From Aquatica leii (Eukaryota; Arthropoda; Insecta; Coleoptera; Lampyridae), in contig CM069432.1 of assembly GCA_035610365.1 (NCBI GenBank), positions 279,905,482 through 279,969,481 on the forward strand: a stretch of 64,000 bases of DNA, given 5' to 3'. Positions within the stretch are counted from its first letter, which is position 1. Every line of letters starts with the position of its first letter. Positions 54,041-64,000 of the stretch are shown one piece after another. The notes under the pieces are model-generated. The model ran no database searches. It saw only the letters and a list, made by a program, of their open reading frames with translations, and was not told the origin of the DNA. A program made the position numbers and the translations under genes.

Positions 54041-56115
54041 CTCCATATGCAACTCCTCAAGCAATGGAAATACCGTGTAGCTCGATTGTCGAAGGGTTTT
54101 TGACTCCCCACGACAATTTTTCTTGTCACAAAAGTTGTAAGATTAGTTTTGCCTGAACGATTACCGGAGCCAAAAACCCTAACGGATCAAAGATTTGTGC
54201 AACAGTGTACAAAATTGATCATTTGGTCACCTTAAAATCATTTGAAAGCTCACGTATGTGGTATTAAAATTTGTCGGCGTTAGGAGTCCACAGGATACCA
54301 ATTTACCAATTTTGAGATAAAAGAGCGTAAAACGTGGGAGGGTTTGTCTGATTAATGTGAGCAAGTGCACCTTGAGAAACCCGGCAGAAATCAGAATTTG
54401 GGATATTTCTGACTGCAGCATAGTATCCAAATCATTACTGCCTGATAAAAAGTCGTCCACGCAGGAATCATTTGCTATGACGTCGGCTACGGTTAGAAAC
54501 TTGTGCCGACGCTCTAAAGCTAGCTGTCTTAAGCATCTGGCGAATAGAAATTTAGTTGGTAACAGGCTACCTTAGCGTTAGGATTCTTTCTCCATAGTAT
54601 TAGCTGGAAGTTACGTTGATTGGGCTCAACTAAGATCTGACGGTACATCTTTTCGATGTCTGTAGTAATAACGGAATCACAACAAGGTAGAAAATGAGTC
54701 GTCTTGTATGACTTGACATGTTGTGTTTCCCGAAATCGTCTTCGTGGAACCGTCAAAAACGACGCGCGTCTTGGTGGTGGTACTGCTTGATTTGATTACC
54801 GCATGATGCGGGAAATAGAAATGTGGCTTAGTAGAATGAGAGTTTTCCTGCACACGAATCATATGACCAAGGGATTCGTAAGTGTTTAAAAATTCGATAT
54901 AGCTTACCCTTAACTGTGGATTTGCGCATAGTTTTCGCTCTAATGAATAAAATCGCTTTAATGCAGTAGCTCGTGATTCGCCTAATTCCGATAAATTGTT
55001 CTTAAAAAGAATGTTTACAATGAACCGTCCGGTTTGATCGCGAGTTGTGGTTTCAGAAAAATGTGCTTTACAGTATTGTTTATCTACAGAATTTGGTATT
55101 ATATCCATTTTCAGAATCTTCTAACTCCTAAGAATTTTCTAGTTGGGTTTGGATATTAACCTTATTTGAAGTATTGCAACAAAGCAATGAAATCCTTTTT
55201 CGCAGTACATGTTGTAAGAATCATCCAAGAAGCCATAGTTCATGAGCGATAAAATTTATTTGCAAGTTTGTGTCTAGCAAGGGACTGCATTTATGAACGG
55301 CACTATTGATGCATGCCTTAGAAAGAATTGTTTGATTAGAATGGTTATTGGTGGGCAAAATTGAATGCAATACAATTGGCTAGAGCTTAAATTGTAGTGT
55401 TTTCAGTATGATTAGGAAAATTACGAATTTTCACTATCTGATGCAATTACGTTAGAATAAATTTTTTGCGGATTAGAGTAATCAATATGGAGCAAATTGT
55501 TGTGTTTTTTTCTGCATTTTCTGTAATATTGATGCAAATGATTTTTCTGGAAGCGATTTAAACAAAGCCGGAGTTGTTTTACCTTTGCAATCCACTGAAT
55601 GGTATTTAATTTAAGGAAAGTTTCACAACTGAAAATAGTATCCTCCTGTTTGCAATGAACGCACGATTGTTTGGTCGAGGAAACTTAATCCCTTTGACTG
55701 ATACCCTTATGATGTTGGTTATGATTATGGTTGTTGGATAAACCTTGACTAAGCTTATTGGCTTCAAAAAATCCTAACATATCGCAACGCTTGTAAATAA
55801 AGTCTAAAAATTCCTGAACTGTAGGAAAGATGTCCCTTTTGATATTTGATTCCCACTCTTGTCTAGTTGTTAGAGTTAATTTTGAACTTAGAATGTCGAG
55901 TGTCAGGTGTAGTCTGTTCGTATTGTTTAAGCACATGAATGATTTTTTTTGTAGTTCATCTAGAAATTATTATAATTGTGAGTAGGTATCTCGTTTCATA
56001 ACTTCTAAATTAAACAATGCCCTAATATTGTTGTTTACAGCGAGTTTTTTGTTCTCATATTTTTTTGTTAAAATATCTCAAGCAACGTTATAATTTTCCT
56101 CAGAATTTTTTAAGT
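54041..56115 (-). pseudogene. BEL1 retrotransposon: gag part, reverse transcriptase
   Basis: Minus strand. 56115-55685 is gag of the DUF1759 type (ILTKKYENKKLAVNNNIRAL, LDILSSKLTLTTRQEWESN). 55680-55110 is broken and should hold the zinc knuckles and protease. 55108-54677 is the RT entrance (AHFSETTTRDQTGRFIVNIL, then HHAVIKSSSTTTKTRVVFDG). 54756-54529 has VITTDIEKMYRQILVEPNQR, and 54460-54227 the palm motif as MDDFLSGSNDLDTM. Frame changes and stops lie between all pieces. The gag start is missing; at 56116-56126 the element abuts BEL2, which runs the other way. Confidence 0.8.
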
Positions 56116-56125
56116 TTGATGATGA

Positions 56126-59100
56126 TTGATCATGGCATTGAATACGTCGCGAAACTCTTTAGTTTTTTTTAGTTTAGTAGCTTTACGCGATCTTTTGAAT
56201 GTTTTTGTAAAGAATTTAGCTGCCATTGATCAGATTACGTGTATCGATCATTGGGATTTTACATTATTTAATTGGTTATTTGAAAAACTAGATCCAGATA
56301 CTCGCCAATGTTTTGAATTAAATCATTCTCAGTCACATCTTTATAAATTCGAAGAACTTAAACAGTTTCTTAGCGATCAATGTCGTGCTTTGGAAGCAAC
56401 GTTCTTCAACAATAGTAGTTTGTAGAATTCTGCAAAATCTGGCGGTGGTCTTCTCGGTACTTCAAAAAATAGTAGTAGTAGTAGTTGGGACAATAAGCGT
56501 TCTCAGCATTCGTTTGCAGCGACGACCAATTTGGCATCGCCTAAATCTTCTTGTTTGTACTGTAAAGATCATTCGCATTTTCTGTTAGCTTGTCCTCGTT
56601 TTGGTTAACTCAATCCGCAAGAGCGCTATACAGTAGTCAAAACTTGTCGTGTTTGTTTAAATTGTTTGAGTTCGCAGCACTTAGTAAAAGCGTGCAAGTG
56701 AAAATCCTTGTGTCGACATTGCTGAGAGCGACACCATTCGCTGTTGCATTTTGGAAAAACGTCTTCAAGGAATTCGTCACATCCATGCAGCGTCAAAGAG
56801 TCTTCGTAATCGACTCTAGAATTATCGGAAGTCCTTTAGCTTTAACCTCAGTGAGGTCCATAAATTCTATTTCGTCTAGCATTACATTGTTGGCTACAGT
56901 TTTCTTAGAAATCCAAGATCGTTGGTGTAAATTTCAAACATTTAGAGCACTTTGGGATCCAGCTAGTCAAATCAACTTCGTAACGGAAAATTGTCGTAAC
57001 CGCCTGGGTCCACCATACAATAAATCGTTGAGTTCAATCGCGTGTTTAGGCGACACGTCAGTTAGAGTTAGCCGCGGGAATACAAACTGCAATATTCGGC
57101 CAGTGGGTTCCTCGTCAGCTTCTGTGCGCGTCAATGCCGTCATCATTTGGAAAATTTGTTCAAAACTTCCTCATACTCGCATTCACGGCGGTGCTAGGTA
57201 TTCAAACGTTAATCTAGCGGATCCTCGTTGGAACATACCAGGAAATATTGACCTTCTATTAGGTGTAATGTATTTCCGCAAATAGCTCGTGGATCTGTGT
57301 CCAATTCGCTGATATTGATGATAATATTGAAGGTCCTGTCGCATTAGACACAATTTTTAGTATCGCATTACTAAGTCCTATTCTTGCAATGCAATGACTC
57401 AACCGCAACCCCACTCGTTTTTCGTATCGATTGAACCGTCACTTGATGACACTCTGAAATTGTTTTGGAACGTGGAAAATGTTCCTACTAGTCCGTGCCT
57501 CACTTCTCCTGAAGATCGGCTAGCTGAAGATTTGTTTGTAAGAACGCACGCAACAGATAATTTGGGTCGTTTTATAGTATCGTTGCCGTTCAAAGACGCT
57601 TACCGACGTTTGTAAGGTCGCGTCAAATAGCACATCGCCGTCTATTAACACTTGAACATCATTTAAGCTCACACCCCGTTATGAGGGAGAAATATAGTGA
57701 ATTAACGCATAATTATTTAAATGCAGGTCACATGTCCACAGTTTCCACTGCGGATATTGATAGTATACATAGTTATTACGTACCGCAAAATTGCATTTTT
57801 AAAGAAAATGATCCTCACAAAATTCGTGTAGTTTTCGACGCTTCGGCTAAGGATAGCGCAGGTATCTCCATCAACGAGACGTTTCTTGCTGATCCAAAGC
57901 GCTATGCTAATTCGTTTTTGGTGGTTCAAGTTTGTTTTCACGTACGTCAAATGTTTAGACAGATTTTACTGAAAGATTTGCATCGGCAATTCCAATTGAT
58001 CCTTTGGAGGTTTTCTACCGATGAAACCATCCAAACCTTTAGATTGAATACCATAACATATGGTTACGCTTCTTCTCCGTTTCTAGCTATTCGCTGCCTT
58101 TTGCAATTAGTACTGGATGGCAACGAAAACTTTCCACTCGCTGCTCAAGCCATACTTTCGAATTTATACGTTGACGACTTTGTTTGTGGAGCAGATACGT
58201 TAGAGTCGTTGTTAGAATTGCGAAATCAATTGGTTAGACTATTGAAGTCAGGTTGTTCTGAATTGTGCAAGTGGGCAGCCAATTCACCTTTGTTGTTAAC
58301 TTCGCTGCCATCTAAATTTTGTTAGAACCATTTCATTGTCTTTGAGGAAGACAACTAAACTATAGCAAAAATTTTAGGTCTTCAGTGGCAAGCATCAATC
58401 GATTCGTTTTGATTCATGATCAAACCAGTAAGCGACATTTGTACTAAAAGATATATTTAGTCTGAGGTCGCTTGCATATATGATCCTTTGGGATTTCTAT
58501 GTCTACTTACTTTCTTTGGTAAACGATTGATTTCGCATATGTGGCTTCTGTGGTTAGACTGGGATGCAGAGCCCCCAACAGACGTTTGTAGTCAATCGTC
58601 AAAGTATAAGTCGTCATTGGTTAGCTTGTCAAATCTTCGGATTCCTCGTTGCTTTAAACCCGCATCGTTTGCAAATTGTTTGTTGCACGCATTCTGTGAT
58701 GCGTCCGAGTTAGGTGACGCTGCTGTCGTTTATCTTCGTTTTGTAGTAAAAAATAGTGCCTTTGTTTTATTTGTTACAGCTAAATCAAAAGTCGCTCCAA
58801 TCAAACGATTATCAATGCCGCATTTAGAATTGTTGGCAGCAGTTTTGCTTTCAAGCTTAGTTTCGTTTGTTTTGAAGTCGTATGCCACTTTGATAAACAT
58901 TAATAACATAATTGCTTGAAGTGATTCCAAGGTTGCATTAGCTTGGATACGTTCTTCTCTACATAAATGGAAAATGTTTGTAGCAAATAGAGTTTTTCAT
59001 ATCCAAGAACGCATCACTCCGTATTGCTGGCGTCATGTTCGTTTGTGTGACAATTCAGTTTCGCGTGGTCTTCTCCCAGAGGACTTGCTTCATTGTTCGC

Positions 59101-59290
59101 TTTGGTTGGCGGGTCTGACTTGGTTTTTGCAACCCGAAGATTATTGGCCTTGAGAAAAACTAGATTAATCGATGCCGGATAGGAATGGGGAATTGAAATA
59201 CGTGACGTTTACAGCGCAACTCGTGTGCAACGCACGTTTAGAATTACTCCACCGTTTTTCGTCGTTGCGCAGGATACAGAATCAATACCA
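56126..59290 (+). pseudogene. BEL2 retrotransposon: gag to RNase H, truncated at both ends
   Basis: Plus strand. 56126-56425 is the second half of a DUF1759 gag (FNWLFEKLDPDTRQCFELNH). 56540-56720 has zinc knuckles (CLYCKDHSHFLLAC, CLNCLSSQHLVKAC). 56850-57285 is the protease (WDPASQINFVTENC; the usual D-S-G reads D-P-A; then LADPRWNIPGNIDLLLGV). 57394-57615 leads to RT. 57681-58325 is RT with IRVVFDASAKDS and the palm motif ILSNLYVDDFVCGA intact. 58488-58919 and on to about 59100 is the RNase H region (HAFCDASELGDAAVVYL, MPHLELLAAVLL). It stops at 59290, where the BEL3 LTR begins. Integrase is absent. Several shifts and stops. Confidence 0.85.
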
Positions 59291-59291
59291 T

Positions 59292-59514
59292 TGTTAATTT
59301 TAGTGGACTGTAGTTCTTTATTTTGTTAAGTACATAGAACGATATGAATAAAACACAAAGTAATAAGAACGAATAAAATTTATCGAAAGAACATTCGTTT
59401 CATCATGTGGCTACATGATGACTGATTTTACAAAGAGGGATGTTGGTTAAAATCCCTGCCACCATCAGTAGCGTAACAATAAAGTTTTAATAAAATAAGT
59501 TTACAATCTAAACA
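59292..59514 (-). repeat. BEL3 3' LTR
   Basis: Bounded by TG...CA on either strand: the plus strand begins TGTTAATTTTAGTGG and ends CAATCTAAACA. On the minus strand it is preceded by a purine-rich tract, AAGGCCGGGGG at about 59517-59530, which fits the polypurine tract. An AATAAA-rich interior is present. The matching 5' LTR must lie beyond 64000. Confidence 0.7.
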
Positions 59515-59639
59515 TACCCCCGGCCTTGAAAGCACAACTTTCAAAGAAACGACAATAATTTGAGGGGTCTCTAAGATCTTAAATTCTATTAGCAAACATA
59601 AACAAAAAATAAAATATTCCAAAAGCTATTTTTCACGAC

Positions 59640-61214
59640 AATTTCACGCAGTTTCGCTGGTCTCTACAGGGAGAGGGCAAATTTTAGCGAATGAACGTCG
59701 CACTACACCATTTGCAGTTTTTATGGTAGCAACTCGGTTTACGCCGTCGCTGTCTGGATGCAGCTCTACAACTCTGCCAATTTTCCAATACATGGGGGGG
59801 AGTGGTTATCTTCTTTAATAAGGACCATTGTGTCCCTTTGAAGATCGGAAATGTTTGATCGCCATTTTGGGCGCTGCTGCAACCCGACGAGATACTCGTG
59901 ACTCCATCTTCTCCGTACATATTGATAAAGTTTCTGAAGCATTTGAAATAAAGATAAACGATGCTGAGGAATGTTCGTAACGTCTGGATCCGGGAGCGCT
60001 ATCAACGGTCTACCAATCAAGAAATGTGCAGGCGTGAGGGCTTGAAGGTCATTAGGATCGGACGTCAGAGGAGACAAGGGACGAGAGTTCAGGGTTGCTT
60101 CGATTTGAACAAGCACAGTGCAAAACTCCTCATAAGTCAAAATAGAATTTCCTAATATTCGTTTGATGTGTTTTTTCACGGACTTTATGCCAGCCTCCCA
60201 TAAACCTCCAAAATGAGGGCTATGGGGAGGAATAAAATGCTATTCGTTGTCCATGGCAGCAACGGCTTCGACAATAGAAGTCTGTTGCTTCCTAAAAAAT
60301 TTAGCTAATTCTTGCAGTTCCGAATTAGCTCCGACGAAATTAGTACCGTTATCGGAAAAAACACGGAATGGTTTGCCTCTACGGGCAACAAAACGTCGAA
60401 ATGTCATAACAAATAGTTCGGTGGTTAGGCCAGCCACCAGTTCCAGGTGAACTGCTTTGGTCGAAAAACAAATAAATAAGCAGACATAAGCCTTCATAAA
60501 CTTACAATCGCGACCCTTGCGGGCTTTAATCATTATGGGGCCTCCATAATCAATGCCAGTAATGTGGAAAGGCGGAGAAGGTTGCACTCGTGAAACAGGA
60601 AGATTGTCCATAATCGGGGCTGTTGTTTTTGGCGAAAACCGAAAGCATTTTACACATTTATGCACAATTTGTCTAACAAGATGCCTAGCTGATAAGATCC
60701 AAAATTGATCTCGAAGCGAAGCCAATATTAATTGACGGCCTGCGTGGAGCAGTCTAAGATGTTCCCGTGTTATTATCAATTTGGCTAACAAGTGTTTTCC
60801 CGACAAAAGAAACGGATGTTTTTTGTCGAACGAAAATGGAGCATTTCGGAGTCTACCTCCGACACGAATGATGCCCATATCATCAAGGAATGGAGCAAAA
60901 CCCACTAATGGCGAGGAACTTTTCAGTTGTTCAGAGTGCTGAAGCGATTTAAGCTCATCAGAAAAGGAGTCAGCTTGGGACATTTTGATCAGGCACAGTA
61001 AAGCTGATCGGATTTCTTGAACAGTAATAGGCCCGCAAAACCGATTGTTTGGCGAGCTTGAAGAATTTTTGTAGAAACGAAGACTATAAGCGACGACTCT
61101 TTCTAAACGAGTCATACTAGAGAAATTCTTTATGGGAAAATCATTTGGACGATGCGAAATTAAAGTTTGAACTTCCGTTTTAAGATCTGGAAGTTCGAAA
61201 TAACATGAGCACAC
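59640..61214 (-). pseudogene. BEL3 integrase and DUF5641 domain, one stop
   Basis: Minus strand, one frame from 61214 to 59766 except for a single TAG at 60240-60242, where related elements have a Trp codon (AAMDNE-stop-HFIPPHSPHFGG). Zinc-binding part: EHLRLLHAGRQL and HKCVKCFRF. Catalytic residues: FHITGIDYGGPI (Asp), FRVFSDNGTNFVGA (Asp) and GGLWEAGIKSVKKHIKR (Glu), all kept. DUF5641 follows with PLSPLTSDPNDLQALTPAHF and RRWSHEYLVGLQQRPKW, then a shift near 59800 and the end LHPDSDGVNRVAT ... CPLPVET near 59660. It is much less damaged than BEL1 or BEL2. Confidence 0.85.
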
Positions 61215-62917
61215 CTAGGCCACGAAAATTTGTCATCCAATAACCAAGATGGACCATTCCACCAAAGAGTAAGCCCTTTTAAATTTTGAGGAGGTATGCC
61301 TCTGGACAGCATACCGGCTGGATTTGATTTAGTAGAAACATGTCGCCAAACGGAAGCCGAAGTGAGTTGCTGGATGTCAGCACCCTATTGCACACAAATG
61401 GTTTGAGAAGAGTAGGGCGTGTTTTTAGTCAGCCCAAGATTATGGTAGAGTCCGACCATAAGTTACAAGAAGATATAGTTAACCCCATGATTTTCAAAAC
61501 ATGGGCTAAAAGTTTAGCAAGTAGCAAAGCTCCGCAAAGCTCAAGCCTAGGGATTGTAGTGGGCTTAAGAGGTGCTACCTTTGACTTAGCACATAAAAGA
61601 TGAGAATGAACCCGGTTGTCCTCGTCAACAGAACGAAGGTACAAACACGCACCATATGCGCTTGTGGAAGCGTCACAAAATCCATGTACTTGGATATCTA
61701 TGGGATTCTTGCACAAAGCATGCCGAGGAATTTGTAAATCCCGCAAACTGACGAGTTCAAAAGCATATGAACGCCATTTTGAACATACATTGTTGGGAAC
61801 AGGGTCGTCCCAGGACAGCTTTTCCATCCAGAGCTGTTGGAGCATTATTTTTGCAGAAATCGTGCAACGCGAAAGCACCCCTAGAGGATCAAAAATCCGA
61901 GATATTTCAGAAAGCATTGACCGCTTTGTGACCTTGCCTATCGAAGGCTTTGAAATAAAAAAACATAAAATTGTCGTTTTGGAAAGACCAAATAAGACCC
62001 AGAGTACTAGTATGTGCATGATCACCGATTTCAAAAACATTCGGATGAATTTCTGTATCTGAAAAGCCAGAAAGAACACGCGGGTCGTTGCAGATCCATT
62101 TACAAAGTTTGAAACACCATGAACTAAGTGTAGTTGAGAGGTCGGAACATAATTTGCGAGCTTGTTCTAAATCGTTGGCGCCTGTCAACAGGTCGTCAAC
62201 ATAAAAATCATTTTTGATTATTTGCGAGACTTCAGGCATAGTAGTCTCACATTCGATACCGAGCTGGTAAAGACAACGAATGGCAAAAAACGAAGCAGGT
62301 GCCGTTTCATAAGTGACAGTGTTTAGATCAAACGATAGAATGGGTTTTGTGGGATCCGATCTCCACAAAATACGCTGAAGAGATCTTTGGCTAGGGTTGA
62401 GCAGAACCAGCCTATACATCTTCTCGATATCTGCCGATATGGCGTAATAATGTTTGCGAAAGCGAACCAAAATGGAAAACAGATCTTGCTGCATGGTAGA
62501 ACCGACCATTTAAATGCTATTGAGCGAATGCCCTGTTGTGGTTGCTGATGAACCGTTGAAAACGACACGTAACCTGGTCGTCACACTTTCCTCCGTGAGC
62601 ACACCGTGGTGAGGAAGATAAACTGATGTTTCATTGCAAGTGGGGTTGACAACTGACATGTGCCCCAGCTCCTGATATTCTTGCATAAAATCAGAATAAA
62701 GTTTATATAGCTCTGGGTTGATTCGAAAGCGCCGTTCCTGAGACAGCAATCTACCTTGAGCATTATCGAACGAGCTGCCTAGCAACTCTATTGGCTGTTT
62801 GAATGGAATTGAAACAACGAATCTACCGTCATTGTCTCTTCTGAGATTTTTAACAAAATGAGCTTCGCAGGCATTTTCCTCCTGCGATAACACCTTTTCG
62901 CTTGGATAACTTTCCAA
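61215..62917 (-). pseudogene. BEL3 reverse transcriptase and RNase H
   Basis: Minus strand. 62917-62510 is the RT entrance (EENACEAHFVKNLRRDNDGR, LPHHGVLTEESVTTRLRVVF). 62509-61907 has AISADIEKMYRLVLLNPSQR and the palm motif IIKNDFYVDDLLTGANDLEQ. 62079-61429 is the RNase H region (VHGFCDASTSAYGACLYLRS, IPRLELCGALLLAK, NLWSDSTIILG). Only a few shifts (about 62510, 61910-62070 and 61430) break an otherwise continuous reading. Catalytic Asp pairs are present, so this copy was probably active not long ago in evolutionary terms. Confidence 0.85.
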
Positions 62918-64000
62918 CTCTCAGAACCGCGAAAGCTGATTTGAAAGATCGTCCAAAGTGCTAAGATGACAAGACGAATTAGTAGCAATAACTGAGTTTA
63001 TCGGTCCAGCTAAAACCCAACCGAAACGAGTATTTTAAACAATAGGAAGATTAGGACCTAATTGTATTTGACCAATACACAACAATTGGAAAAAAATTGG
63101 AGAACCTATCAAAAGATCAATGTCGCCTGGAGTGTCGTACGAACTGTCAGATAATCTGATGTTATCTGGTATCTTGAAATTGTTTCGGTTTACGTGGAAG
63201 CTTCGAGTTGTTCCAGTGATCTCGTCAAGAACGAGACACGTGAGATCCAATTTGAAGCGAGAGTGATGAGCCCGAATAGTCACATCACACTTTAAACGAA
63301 CGTGGGAAGCCAATTTACTTAACCCCGAAACGATAATATTTGCATCAGATGTGCGCAGCTTTAATTTATTGCATAAGCTCGAACGAATAAAATTCGATTG
63401 AAAACCTGAATCAAGTAACATATCTGAATACAGTGGGAGTTTCCTTCAGAATCTAGAATCTGAGCGGAAGCCGTAGGTAAAGAACTTGAATTGTGTTTGA
63501 AGTAAAAGCCGAAACTATTTGGGTTGGTTCAACAGAGAGATCTGCGCTTGACAAATGTTCTGACTGCATCAACGGCATGGCCGCAGGAGCATCTCCAATG
63601 TGCAGTAGTGAATTGTGCTTGGACTTGCACGTTCGGCAAGTATGCTGTGAAGAACATTGAAACACAAAATGACCTTTATACAAACAATTCAGACAAAGTC
63701 TTAATTCTTTCGATTAAGTTAATCTTGCACGCGGAGAAAGCTTTATAAATTCATCGCACTTGGTTACTGAATGAGAACCTTTGCAAAGTACGCATGCAAG
63801 CGTATTTGCAACAAAAGATTTGGAGTACGATTTTGGTCTCTCAGAAGAAGGTTTGAACCTTTCCGAATGCGGTTTGGCCTGATTGGGCCCTAAACAATCT
63901 AGTAAATTGGCAGTGTTTGTGAGAAAGTTTTGATTTTCTACAGCGAAGGTAAATCAGAACCTGACCTGTTTCTCAGAGTTTCCCACTGGGGAAAAGTAAT
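62918..64000 (-). pseudogene. BEL3 gag end and protease, cut by window edge
   Basis: Minus strand. The end of gag near 63800-63600 has zinc knuckles (CVLCKGSHSVTKC; LYKGHFVFQCSSQHTCRTCK). The protease at 63421-63035 opens MLLDSGFQSNFIRSSLCNKL with the active-site D-S-G intact and ends near SSYDTPGDIDLLIGSPIFF. The rest of gag, the 5' leader and the 5' LTR lie beyond the right edge. A few frame changes are present. Confidence 0.75.

Noticed and set aside
1..64000. tRNA or rRNA genes
   Set aside because: I looked for cloverleaf-type B-box words and rRNA-like stretches by eye and saw none I could support.

Overview
The window is arthropod, most likely insect, nuclear DNA: AT-rich, with short GT-AG introns and crowded with decayed transposable elements of typical insect clades (R1, Jockey and CR1-like LINEs, BEL/Pao, Ty3/gypsy, hAT, P-like, piggyBac, pogo/Tigger/jerky, mariner). 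I cannot name the species. Nearly all protein-coding signal is transposon-derived and broken by frameshifts, stops and nested insertions. Only two loci look like host genes, both on the minus strand: a four-exon gene start at 33192-33713 and a 3' gene end at 47430-47866.

Layout, left to right. 603-1930: relic of an unnamed multicopy invertebrate family. 2040-5232: a complete hAT copy with terminal repeats and 8-bp target duplication, transposase dead. 5784-8727: pogo/Tigger element (minus) with one intron. 8724-9785: TATA-like box and three small ORFs of unknown origin. 10350-10971: Jockey LINE piece. 12480-13170: BEL protease piece. 13180-15150: piggyBac relic. 15490-16440: CR1-like LINE tail. 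16511-17911: 5'-truncated LINE with a 15-bp target duplication. 18050-20362: minus-strand pogo/jerky and mariner debris.

21113-33150 is best read as one old gypsy element in many pieces: 5' LTR and leader, then a P-like transposon, then gag end, protease and reverse transcriptase (holding a 127-bp MITE), a GC-rich 400-bp insert, RNase H and integrase, a compound R1 LINE insertion of about 5 kb inside integrase, the integrase end, and a 3' LTR. This gypsy lies just downstream of exon 4 of the first host gene. 34080-36830 is a second, 412-like gypsy (minus). 37830-38995 is a LINE RNase H end, 39350-40880 a pogo relic, and 41072-43532 a well-preserved pogo element with terminal repeats, TA duplication and a transposase carrying one frameshift and a PHD-like finger. 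43960-45110 and 46333-47305 are LINE ends, and 48690-49600 is a jerky-like transposase.

50381-64000 is a BEL/Pao cluster: BEL1 (minus) split by an R1 LINE with poly(A) and target duplication, BEL2 (plus) abutting BEL1 head to head, and BEL3 (minus), which appears to have inserted into BEL2 and runs off the right edge. I saw no CRISPR, rRNA or tRNA. Names rest on motif recognition by eye; no database search was run.
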